A stretch of DNA of 64,000 nucleotides from Marinirhabdus sp050859505 (GTDB lineage: Bacteria; Bacteroidota; Bacteroidia; Flavobacteriales; Flavobacteriaceae), in assembly GCF_050859505.1 (NCBI RefSeq), contig NZ_CP193934.1, positions 930,001 to 994,000 of the forward strand, written 5' to 3'. Positions within the stretch are counted from its first letter, which is position 1. Each line of letters opens with the position of its first letter. This document shows, one piece after another, positions 34,977 through 42,486 of this stretch. The notes under the pieces were generated by a model, which saw only the letters and a program-made list of their open reading frames with translations, searched no databases and was not told the origin of the DNA. Made by a program: the position numbers and the translations under genes.

Positions 34977-35888
34977 ATGGCACATTCGCATACTCATTCA
35001 CACGACCATCCCGATCTAAAAGGAAGAAAACTTCTATTATCTATTGGGTTGAATATTATTATTACCATCGCACAGGTAATTGGTGGGCTTATTTCAGGAA
35101 GTCTTTCCTTATTAAGTGATGCGTTGCATAATTTTAGTGATGTACTTTCTCTTATAGTAAGCTATGTAGCAGATAGGTATTCTAAAAGAGCCGCTTCGTT
35201 CGACAAAACCTTCGGGTATAAACGTGCCGAAATTATTGCCGCTTTTGTAAATGCTTCTACCTTATTAATTGTTGCCGTGTATTTAATTTATGAGGCAGCC
35301 ATGCGGTTTATGAATCCGCAGGAAATTGAAAGTGAACTGGTAATATGGTTGGCGCTGTTAGGAATCGTGGTCAATGGCTTAAGCGTTTTATTACTCAAAA
35401 AGGATTCCAAAGAAAATATGAATATGCGTTCGGCATATTTACATTTGTTAACGGATATGTCGGCCAGTGTTGCTGTATTGATAGGTGGTTTGTTGATGAA
35501 ATATTTTAGTTGGTTTTGGGTAGACAGTGCACTCACCGTTTTAATTGCCGTCTATCTTATTTTTATGGGCTATGACTTGCTGAAAAGCAGCTTTAAAATA
35601 TTAATGTTATTTACACCAGACGACATTCAACTTGAAAAATTAAGAGAAGCAATTTCCGAAGCTCCCGAAATTAAGAACGTGCACCACATGCACATTTGGC
35701 AACTCAATGAGAAAGAAACACATCTAGAGGCGCATATAGATTTTCACGAAGATATTACCCTGTCTCAATTTGATACCATATTAGATCAGGTTGAAGAGCG
35801 GTTGTATCATGATTTCGGAATAAACCACGTAAATATTCAGCCAGAGTTTAAGAAAGATGATGCAAAGGATATTGTGGTGCAGGACTAA
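34977..35888 (+). CDS. Cation diffusion facilitator (CzcD/ZnT-type) metal exporter
   Basis: 303 residues. A histidine-rich cytoplasmic N-terminus (MAHSHTHSHDHPD) precedes six predicted transmembrane helices and a C-terminal cytoplasmic metal-binding domain with HMHIWQLNEKETHLEAHI. The transport-site HxxxD motifs are HNFSD in helix 2 and HLLTD in helix 5, the zinc-selective HD-HD arrangement. It exchanges Zn2+ or related metals for protons out of the cytoplasm. It follows rpiB on the same strand after 113 bases. No metal-responsive repressor gene is adjacent. Confidence 0.92.
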   Translation: MAHSHTHSHDHPDLKGRKLLLSIGLNIIITIAQVIGGLISGSLSLLSDALHNFSDVLSLIVSYVADRYSKRAASFDKTFGYKRAEIIAAFVNASTLLIVAVYLIYEAAMRFMNPQEIESELVIWLALLGIVVNGLSVLLLKKDSKENMNMRSAYLHLLTDMSASVAVLIGGLLMKYFSWFWVDSALTVLIAVYLIFMGYDLLKSSFKILMLFTPDDIQLEKLREAISEAPEIKNVHHMHIWQLNEKETHLEAHIDFHEDITLSQFDTILDQVEERLYHDFGINHVNIQPEFKKDDAKDIVVQD

Positions 35889-35984
35889 TTTTAGATAAAC
35901 AGTTGCAGTAGGCAGTACTATATTGAAATGCATTAAAAAATTATAAAAAGTAGATCCAAAATGCTCCTTCCAAAATAAGGGAAC

Positions 35985-36055
35985 AGCCTGCCCCGGATTT
36001 ATTACGGGGTGGTTCCGCTTCCGCAAGCTGAAGGGCTACCCATAGCGGAGCGTTT
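35985..36055. repeat. Intergenic GC-rich repeat-like segment with hairpins
   Basis: Contains CCCCG (35991-35995) pairing with CGGGG (36005-36009), and CCGCT and AGCGG segments that can pair further along. It is markedly GC-richer than its surroundings and resembles short dispersed intergenic elements seen in Flavobacteria. No second full copy was found here. Confidence 0.35.
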
Positions 36056-36096
36056 TATACAGCGGTTCCTACTATTTACTTTTAATAAATAACATA

Positions 36097-36104
36097 TAAC
36101 TTTG
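36097..36104 (+). promoter_or_regulatory. -7 element (TAACTTTG) adjacent to the GNAT start codon
   Basis: A perfect TAnnTTTG ending 6 bases before the ATG at 36110, so a transcript would start at or close to the first codon. The -33 box is weak. Confidence 0.5.
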
Positions 36105-36109
36105 AACGT

Positions 36110-36550
36110 ATGGAAATAACTGTAAAAACATTTGAAGAGCTTACTCTTAACGAATTACACGATATTCTACAGCTACGCAGTGAAGTTTTTGTAGTAGAGC
36201 AGGACTGTGTGTATCAAGATATTGATGGGAAAGACCAAAAAGCACTTCATGTTATTGGTAAAAAAGAAGGAAAAATAGTTGCCTACACGCGATGTTTCGA
36301 ACCAGGAATTTATTTTGAGGAAGCCGCTATTGGTAGGGTGGTGGTAGCTGTAAAAGAACGAAAATATGGTTTTGGACACGACGTTATGAAAGCTTCCATA
36401 CTAGCCATAAAAAAAAGGTACCACACCGAAAGTATAAAACTTTCGGCGCAGACCTATTTAATTAAATTTTACGAATCACACAATTTCGTAACTACTGGCG
36501 AAGAATACCTTGAAGACGGGATTCCTCATATTGCCATGGTTACAGCTTAA
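36110..36550 (+). CDS. GNAT family N-acetyltransferase (ElaA-like)
   Basis: 146 residues. The N-terminus LHDILQLRSEVFVVEQDCVYQDIDGKDQKALHVIG and the later RVVVAVKERKYGFGHDVMKASI give the ElaA subgroup pattern. In it the acetyl-CoA pyrophosphate loop R/Q-x-x-G-x-G/A appears as ERKYGFGHD. Substrate is unknown; ElaA proteins are small cytosolic acetyltransferases. The 3' end overlaps the convergent gene at 36540 by 11 bases. Confidence 0.88.
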   Translation: MEITVKTFEELTLNELHDILQLRSEVFVVEQDCVYQDIDGKDQKALHVIGKKEGKIVAYTRCFEPGIYFEEAAIGRVVVAVKERKYGFGHDVMKASILAIKKRYHTESIKLSAQTYLIKFYESHNFVTTGEEYLEDGIPHIAMVTA

Positions 36551-36911
36551 TAAGATTTTTCTCTAAGTTCAAGTCTTTCAACATATCGTTGGTAAACTTG
36601 TAGTGCCCTCTTCTTGTAATGATTTTAAAACGATGATTTTTCATACGTGTTAACACGTCTAAAAATCTCCATTTAGATTTTAATAAGTGTGGTTTTTCAC
36701 TTTTTAAGCTCACTTCAAAATAATGTTTAATGCCGGCGCGCTCGGCCACAATATCTGGTGTAATACTAATATCACTTCCAGCTTTTCTGTACGATTTAGG
36801 GGTTTCATAGCCCTCTATATCTGCTTTAATGTTTTCGAACCCTTTGTTTTCTAAATACGCAACCGATTCCTCGAGCGTATCTGTATTTTCCTGTTTATCT
36901 ATTTGTACCAT
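36540..36911 (-). CDS. Conserved hypothetical protein, possible degenerate nuclease fold
   Basis: 123 residues from ATG 36911 (MVQIDKQENTDTLEESVAYL); a longer frame to 36947 is less likely. The sequence runs SDISITPDIVAERAGIKHYFEVSLKSEK, then LLKSKWRFLDVLTRMKNHRFKIITRRGHYKF. The PD followed 11-12 residues later by FEVSLK recalls a PD-(D/E)XK nuclease core with the lysine displaced. This is a visual resemblance only. I do not recognise the family by name. The gene is convergent with the GNAT gene, overlapping it by 11 bases. Confidence 0.6.
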   Translation of the reverse strand: MVQIDKQENTDTLEESVAYLENKGFENIKADIEGYETPKSYRKAGSDISITPDIVAERAGIKHYFEVSLKSEKPHLLKSKWRFLDVLTRMKNHRFKIITRRGHYKFTNDMLKDLNLEKNLIKL

Positions 36912-36967
36912 AACGGACAAGATACAACATTGGTCTTCAGAAAGCACTTAAAGGAATGTTAAGATGT

Positions 36968-37792
36968 TCAAAATGAAGATTTTGACCTTATTTTTTTACT
37001 GAAGGGAATTCCTAATTGAATCCCAATACTCTCATCGTCAGTATGGTCTGCGATATCTATCCCATATTGAATTTTCGCTGTATCTCCGTATACAAATGTA
37101 CCAAACAATCGATCCCAAACCGAAAGCATGTTTCCGTAGTTACTATCGGTCCAGGGCAATTGGTAATGATGGTGAAACTTATGCATATTGGGTGTTACTA
37201 TAACATAACTTAACCCCTTATCAAGCCCTCTTGGAAGCGAAATATTAGCGTGGGTAAAGTAGGTAAATGCAACACTTAAGATGCGGTAAAAAAGATAAAA
37301 AGCAATTGGCATTCCAGTAATCACAACCGCCAGCAGCGCAAAGCTCTCCCGGATAATAAAATCAATAGGATGGTGACGCGTACCAGTAGTAGCATCTACA
37401 TTTTTGTCGCTATGGTGTACGATGTGCAGGCGCCACATCGCGGGTATTTTGTGTAAACAAAAATGTACAAAATACTGGGCAATTAAATCCAAGAGAATTA
37501 TTGCTATAAGTAGTTCTACCCAAATAGGCGCATGAAACAAGTGCAATAAGCCAAATTGTGAAGTATCTAACCACTCAAAAATACTCACGGTTACTATTCC
37601 GAAAACTGCGTTAATGAGCATTACGAAAAGCAGCAGCACCAAATTCACTTTAGCGTGCTTCCACTTCTTATATTTCAGAACGACCAAACTATAATACCCT
37701 TCCAAAATCCAAAAGAAACCCAAGACAAAAAACACCCAAAGAGCTTTCATCCAGGTTGGCATACTTTCAAAAAATAGGAGAAATTGGTCCAT
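36968..37792 (-). CDS. Sterol desaturase/fatty acid hydroxylase superfamily membrane protein
   Basis: 274 residues with about five membrane segments. The di-iron histidine boxes are present: HFCLHK, HIVHHSD, HHPID and HKFHHHY, matching the FA_hydroxylase superfamily. Members oxidise lipids, sterols or carotenoids in the inner membrane, and the real substrate here is unknown. It lies after the S41 protease gene on the minus strand, separated by an inverted repeat, so cotranscription is doubtful. Confidence 0.88.
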   Translation of the reverse strand: MDQFLLFFESMPTWMKALWVFFVLGFFWILEGYYSLVVLKYKKWKHAKVNLVLLLFVMLINAVFGIVTVSIFEWLDTSQFGLLHLFHAPIWVELLIAIILLDLIAQYFVHFCLHKIPAMWRLHIVHHSDKNVDATTGTRHHPIDFIIRESFALLAVVITGMPIAFYLFYRILSVAFTYFTHANISLPRGLDKGLSYVIVTPNMHKFHHHYQLPWTDSNYGNMLSVWDRLFGTFVYGDTAKIQYGIDIADHTDDESIGIQLGIPFSKKIRSKSSF

Positions 37793-37806
37793 AGTATAAG
37801 ATTAGT

Positions 37807-37876
37807 CCTCGGCTCCGCTCGCACACCGGTTGGAAAAACCAACGAAAGTTAAATTGGTGTCCGAGCGGAACCGAGA
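37807..37876. repeat. Long imperfect intergenic inverted repeat
   Basis: Arms 37807-37827 and 37856-37876 match at 18 of 21 positions. The loop holds a smaller hairpin (GTTGG with CCAAC). It differs in sequence from the GAGCGCAG family at 17.3 and 28.3 kb, but is similar in size and placement. Confidence 0.7.
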
Positions 37877-37884
37877 ACCCGTAA

Positions 37885-39510
37885 TTATTTCTTTAAAATC
37901 TTAGTGTACTTACTTGTATTAGTCAGCACCTCTATTCCTGCTAAAATTTCAGGATTGTACACCACCTGGTAATCGTACAGCCCTTCTTTATAGAAATAGC
38001 GCTTCAAAATTTCATCTGATAATAACGATTTTATTTCGGCTTTTTTGGCGACTAGTTTTTTCTCTTTGGCAGCGTCAATCGATTTCATTAAATCTTGATA
38101 ACTAGCCGAAATATCACTGGCAATATCTTCATCTTCGGCACTACGAAGGGCTTCAGCAAATTCTTTTTCGGTTTCAGTTTGGTAATCAAAACCCTTAGTT
38201 TTCAAAAAATCGATAAAATTCTTAAAATCTGAATCTTTAAATTCAAATCCCTTCCAATCTGTCATTGGGTTGTTGTAATAATATGCCGTAGCATAATCAA
38301 AAATTGCCTGATCCTTAAGCAGGGCAGTAGTAATTGGGCTAAAAACGGCTGTTTCTACTTTAATATCTGGTAATATTCCACCGCCGTCATACACGGTTCT
38401 TCCTCCTTTTGTGGTAAACTTATTATATTCTTTAGCGTCTACACGAACGGGATCACCATTTTCGTCACGGTTCCAGTAATCGAGTGCTTGTATGCAACGC
38501 CCACTAGGCGTATAGTAGCGTGAAATAGTTACTTTTAATTGCGTACCATAAGTGAGTTTTTGAGGGCGTTGTACGAGGCCTTTTCCAAAGCTACGAGCAC
38601 CCACAATAACAGCGCGATCTAAGTCTTGAAGCCCGCCAGAAACAATCTCGCTTGCCGAAGCACTGCGCCCATTTACCAAAACAACCAAAGGGATCTCGAT
38701 ATCTACAGGCTCTTGTGTGGTTTTATAGACTTTGTTGTATTTTTCTATAGACGATTTTGTGGTGGTGATTACTTCGCCCTTTGGCACAAAAAGATTAACG
38801 ATGCTAATCGCTTCATTTAAAAGTCCGCCTGGGTTTCCTCTTAAATCTAAGATTATTTTATCGGCGCCTTGCTCTTTCAATTCTAAGAGCGCTGCTTTGG
38901 TTTCAATAGTGGTTTTACTATTAAATTTTTGTAGTACGATATACCCAATATTGTTGTCTAGTAATTTATAATACGGTACTGCTTTTACTTCTACTTTACG
39001 GCGGTTAAGGGTCGTGGTTTGGGTTTTCCCCTGGCGGTTATAGGTGATTTCTACCGTAGATCCTGAAACGCCTTTCAGCAATTCGCCTGCGTCATCGTCA
39101 AAATTGGCCAGAGTAGTGGTTCCTACTTTTATAATTTCGTCACCCGCTTTTAATCCTGCCTCGTCTGCCGGGTAGCCTTTAAAAGGTTCTATAATAATAA
39201 TTTTCTCTTTTAACGTTTTTACCGCGGCGCCAATACCAGTATAGGTTCCAGAATTTTGAATGCGCGCATCTTCCACTTCCTGCTCATTCCAATACACCGT
39301 GTAGGGATCCAGATCTTCCAACATTCCTTTAATGGCTTTGTCCATAAGAGTTGCCGGGGTTACTTCGTCCACATAATTCATGTTCAACTCTTTGTACATG
39401 GTCGTGAAAATTTCTATCTGTTTCGCAATTTCAAAAAAATCGTTTTTAAAACTAACGGTCGTGAAGAATATGGTGACGGCAAGTGCCGAAAGTAAGAGTT
39501 TCTTTTTCAT
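37885..39510 (-). CDS. S41 family carboxy-terminal processing peptidase
   Basis: 541 residues. A signal peptide (MKKKLLLSALAVTIFFTTVSF) is followed by a helical region, a PDZ domain (TYTGIGAAVKTLKEKIIIIEPFKGYPADEAGLKAGDEIIKVG) and the S41 catalytic domain. The Ser-Lys dyad motifs are NGRSASASEIVSGGLQD and GARSFGKGLVQ. A helical C-terminal extension follows. It cleaves C-terminal segments of periplasmic proteins. It sits downstream of rnpA and the DinB-like gene on the same strand. Confidence 0.93.
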   Translation of the reverse strand: MKKKLLLSALAVTIFFTTVSFKNDFFEIAKQIEIFTTMYKELNMNYVDEVTPATLMDKAIKGMLEDLDPYTVYWNEQEVEDARIQNSGTYTGIGAAVKTLKEKIIIIEPFKGYPADEAGLKAGDEIIKVGTTTLANFDDDAGELLKGVSGSTVEITYNRQGKTQTTTLNRRKVEVKAVPYYKLLDNNIGYIVLQKFNSKTTIETKAALLELKEQGADKIILDLRGNPGGLLNEAISIVNLFVPKGEVITTTKSSIEKYNKVYKTTQEPVDIEIPLVVLVNGRSASASEIVSGGLQDLDRAVIVGARSFGKGLVQRPQKLTYGTQLKVTISRYYTPSGRCIQALDYWNRDENGDPVRVDAKEYNKFTTKGGRTVYDGGGILPDIKVETAVFSPITTALLKDQAIFDYATAYYYNNPMTDWKGFEFKDSDFKNFIDFLKTKGFDYQTETEKEFAEALRSAEDEDIASDISASYQDLMKSIDAAKEKKLVAKKAEIKSLLSDEILKRYFYKEGLYDYQVVYNPEILAGIEVLTNTSKYTKILKK

Positions 39511-39592
39511 CTTGATAGGCTTTGTGTTACAACGGAAAATAGCTAGTTGGCGTATGTTTTAAAGGTATAAAATTTCTGCGGAAATAGATGAA

Positions 39593-40066
39593 TTACAATG
39601 ATTTCTCCCGAATGAGTTTTTTTAAGATTGAAATCTGCCCTAAGTGGTAATGTGTGTGTTCAATTATCCCGTGGATATTTCTGTAGTAAGTTCCGTAGGC
39701 ATCTTTTACAAATTCTTTTGAAAGTTTTTCTTCTGAAAGGTTCTCAACCAAGTTCGCAAATGTTTCGGCCTCTTGCCAAGTTTGTGTTTTTAATTCTTCC
39801 CAAGCTGCTGCCGAAGTAACTGGAGGATGGTCAAAACTCAGGCTGTCTTTTGCACTGAGCGACCCGCCTTCCAAAACTCCTACCACCGCATTGCAATAAT
39901 ACTGAATGTGATACACCAATGTAGCAATAGTGTTTAAAGAACTCACATTTGTGATGGCTTCTTCAAACGTGATATCAGCGAGCACTTGTTGAAAGCTTAC
40001 ACCTGTGTAGTTGCCTCCGTGGATGAGGTTTTGGTATAGTTGGGATATTTGTTGTGGAGTTGTCAT
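39593..40066 (-). CDS. DinB-like (DUF1572-type) four-helix protein
   Basis: 157 residues from ATG 40066. The helical pattern and spaced histidines (IATLVYHIQYYC and IHGIIEHTHYHLGQISILKKL) match the DinB/YfiT four-helix-bundle superfamily, which binds divalent metal through three His residues; H49-type, H132-type and H136-type positions are visible. Some members are thiol-dependent transferases, but the function here cannot be inferred. The start codon overlaps the rnpA stop by 4 bases (ATGA), so translational coupling is likely. Confidence 0.82.
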   Translation of the reverse strand: MTTPQQISQLYQNLIHGGNYTGVSFQQVLADITFEEAITNVSSLNTIATLVYHIQYYCNAVVGVLEGGSLSAKDSLSFDHPPVTSAAAWEELKTQTWQEAETFANLVENLSEEKLSKEFVKDAYGTYYRNIHGIIEHTHYHLGQISILKKLIREKSL

Positions 40067-40419
40067 TTCAATAACCTTTTCAGCAATACAGCAACACATT
40101 TTTCCAACTCCTCATATTGTGGTTTTTTCTTGTCAAGATACAAAAACAACAACGCGAATTTTGTTTCAGAAGTTGAAACAAGCACTTCTTTCTGTAGCCG
40201 ATACGCTTCCCTAAGTTGCCTTTTGATTCGGTTCCTATCCACAGCGCTTTTAAAATTTTTCTTCGGAACAGCAAAAGTAACCTGATGATTTTCTAGCATT
40301 TCAAGAGGGAGATACAACAGTTTTACCGGAAATTTTGACACCCCTTTTCCTTCCTCAAAAAGCTTTGTGATTAGTTTTCGAGACTTTAATTTCTCCTTTT
40401 TTGGGAATGACAGGTTCAT
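40063..40419 (-). CDS. rnpA: Ribonuclease P protein component
   Basis: 118 residues, the usual RnpA length. With the RNase P RNA it trims 5' leaders from pre-tRNAs. The N-terminal KKEKLKSRKLITKLFEEGKG and the RNR motif VDRNRIKRQLREAYR, with FAVPKKNFKSAVDRN before it, are diagnostic. rpmH, its usual upstream partner in many bacteria, is absent; instead a terminator and an M1 peptidase gene lie upstream. The end overlaps the DinB-like gene by 4 bases. Confidence 0.95.
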   Translation of the reverse strand: MNLSFPKKEKLKSRKLITKLFEEGKGVSKFPVKLLYLPLEMLENHQVTFAVPKKNFKSAVDRNRIKRQLREAYRLQKEVLVSTSETKFALLFLYLDKKKPQYEELEKCVAVLLKRLLK

Positions 40420-40523
40420 ACAATAATGGTTTCAATATCTTAGGTTACTGAGCGTAGCCCAAGTACGGGATTTTAATTTCTCTTTCTTTTCGAAAGTGAG
40501 CGCTATGGCGTAAAGATATAAAA

Positions 40524-40553
40524 AGACCCCTCAATAGTATAACTGAAGGGTCT
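40524..40553 (-). terminator. Rho-independent terminator after the M1 peptidase gene
   Basis: A 10-bp stem with one mismatch (AGACCCCTCA with TGAAGGGTCT) and a 10-base loop. On the minus strand it is followed by a T-run, fitting the end of the gene at 40575. Confidence 0.8.
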
Positions 40554-40574
40554 AGGTCTTATTTTCAGAATAAA

Positions 40575-42401
40575 TTACTCTACTCCAAACGTATTATTCT
40601 CACGGTTCACATCTGCCATTAAGGTACTGGCATCTATTACCATGCTCTTCACCTTTTTGCCTGTTGGAATGTCGAAACTGTAGGTTGGGTATGCCCAGGC
40701 CCAGTCTTTTAATACCGTCCATTTTACAGCGCTGTATGGATTTTTCTTTTCGGCACGTGCCATTTGTAGTGGAATGTAGAAAGTTTCTTCGCTACCATCT
40801 TCGTACATCACACTTAAATCTATAGGCATGGGCATAAAACCAATGCGCTGTAAAGTAACTGTAGTACCACCATTCGCATTAGCTTCCACACCTTGAATAC
40901 CATAATCTATAGTTTTGGTGGTTTGCATAAAGTCCATTAAGTACCAATCCAGCTCAAAGCCCGACACTTTTTCGGCCACGCGAACAAAGTCGTTTGGTGT
41001 TGGATGCTTAAAAGCCCAATCTTTATAGTACTGCTTTAGTGTTTTGTCTAAATTTTCCTTCCCGATAACATAGCCTAATTGTGATAAAAATACAGCTCCT
41101 TTGCTATACGCCGTAATAGAATACGAACGATTTAGGTTGTATCTATCTGCATGGGTTGTAGCAGGCTCCTCTTTACCGCTGGTTGCTAAAGACAGATAGC
41201 CGCGATAGGATCCAGCCATTGGATTTGGATTGTCTCCTTTTGTAATTTCTTCTTCGGCCAGGGTTGAAATATAACTTGTAAACCCTTCGTCCATCCATTC
41301 GTGTTTGCCTTCGTTGGTAGCCAATAAAAACTGAAACCACGTATGCGCCATTTCGTGTGCTGTTACACCAAACAAACTTCCAAATTTACGCTCCCCAGTA
41401 ATTAAGGTTGACATCGCATACTCCATTCCGCCATCTCCACCTTGGATCACAGAATACTGTTTGTACGGATATTCACCAATATGTTCGTTAAAATATTTCA
41501 GCAATTCTGCCGTCATGGGTTGTAACTTCTTCCAGTTCTCTTTAATTTCAGGATTGTTTTTGTAGTAAAAATTTAGTGTTACTCCATTAGGTCCGTCAAA
41601 CTGGTCGTGAATATAATTCTTATCTGCCGCCCACGTAAAGTCGTGAACTTTTGGCGCTAAAAATTGCCAGGTTTTTTTTTCATTTTTACTATTTTTCACT
41701 TCAGGATAACTTCCGCCTTTTACGTTTGCTGCGCTGTATCCGGTTCCACCTACAGTGTAATCCTTATCAATATGAATAGTCACATCAAAATCTCCCCACG
41801 GACTGTGAAACTCGCGGGCTATGTATGGATCTGCGTGCCAGCCCTGGAAATCGTATTCGGCTAATTTTGGATACCACTGGGTCATAGAAAGTGCCACGCC
41901 TTCACTATTATTTCTTCCACTACGGCGAACCTGAACGGGCACTTGTGCGTCCCATTCCATTTTAAAAGTGGTGCTTTGTCCTGGCTGAATAGGCTTGTTT
42001 AATTGAACCTCCATAACCGTTCCTACAATCTCATAGTTTAGTTTTTGATCATCCTGTGTAAACATGGTCGGTTTTATATAGCCAATTTCCTGTGGTGTTA
42101 ATTTTGAAATCCTATCCGTTACTCTTCCATCAGGATCTGCAATGCTACGCGAACGCACGTCCATCTCGCTTCCTGGTTGAAAAGCGTTAAAATACAAATG
42201 ATAGAATACACGGTCCAACACATCTGGAGAATTGTTGGTGTATACTACCGTTTGTTTTCCTTTATACTGAAAGTTCTCGGCATCTACATCAATATCCATT
42301 TTGTAATCAACCTTCTGCTGCCAGTAACCCGTGTTGTTTTGAGCCGTTACTGAAACAACCAGCAACAATGCCCAAAAGCTATTTAAAAGTGTTTTTTTCA
42401 T
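40575..42401 (-). CDS. M1 family metallopeptidase (aminopeptidase N-like, exported)
   Basis: 608 residues with a signal peptide (MKKTLLNSFWALLLVVSVTA, cleaved before QN). The zinc motif HEMAH is at 349-353, with the third ligand E372 in WMDEGF, giving HExxH-x18-E. The exopeptidase motif reads GGMEYA (324-329), close to the GxMEN consensus with Tyr for Asn. It is an exported aminopeptidase acting in the periplasm or outside. It ends at a good terminator, upstream of rnpA. The family is sure, the substrate range unknown. Confidence 0.93.
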   Translation of the reverse strand: MKKTLLNSFWALLLVVSVTAQNNTGYWQQKVDYKMDIDVDAENFQYKGKQTVVYTNNSPDVLDRVFYHLYFNAFQPGSEMDVRSRSIADPDGRVTDRISKLTPQEIGYIKPTMFTQDDQKLNYEIVGTVMEVQLNKPIQPGQSTTFKMEWDAQVPVQVRRSGRNNSEGVALSMTQWYPKLAEYDFQGWHADPYIAREFHSPWGDFDVTIHIDKDYTVGGTGYSAANVKGGSYPEVKNSKNEKKTWQFLAPKVHDFTWAADKNYIHDQFDGPNGVTLNFYYKNNPEIKENWKKLQPMTAELLKYFNEHIGEYPYKQYSVIQGGDGGMEYAMSTLITGERKFGSLFGVTAHEMAHTWFQFLLATNEGKHEWMDEGFTSYISTLAEEEITKGDNPNPMAGSYRGYLSLATSGKEEPATTHADRYNLNRSYSITAYSKGAVFLSQLGYVIGKENLDKTLKQYYKDWAFKHPTPNDFVRVAEKVSGFELDWYLMDFMQTTKTIDYGIQGVEANANGGTTVTLQRIGFMPMPIDLSVMYEDGSEETFYIPLQMARAEKKNPYSAVKWTVLKDWAWAYPTYSFDIPTGKKVKSMVIDASTLMADVNRENNTFGVE

Positions 42402-42430
42402 TTTATCTATTTTTAAAAATTATATCTACC

Positions 42431-42449
42431 TCTCCCCCTTCGGGGGAGA
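42431..42449. repeat. GC-rich hairpin between the M1 and S8 peptidase genes
   Basis: A perfect 8-bp stem (TCTCCCCC with GGGGGAGA) with a TTC loop, followed by a purine-rich GAGAGGGGGACGGGGAGG tract. It is conspicuous in an AT-rich genome and resembles common intergenic elements in Flavobacteria. It may terminate the S8 gene poorly, as no T-run follows. Confidence 0.6.
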
Positions 42450-42486
42450 CCGAGAGGGGGACGGGGAGGTTAGGTGGAGGCTTGGG

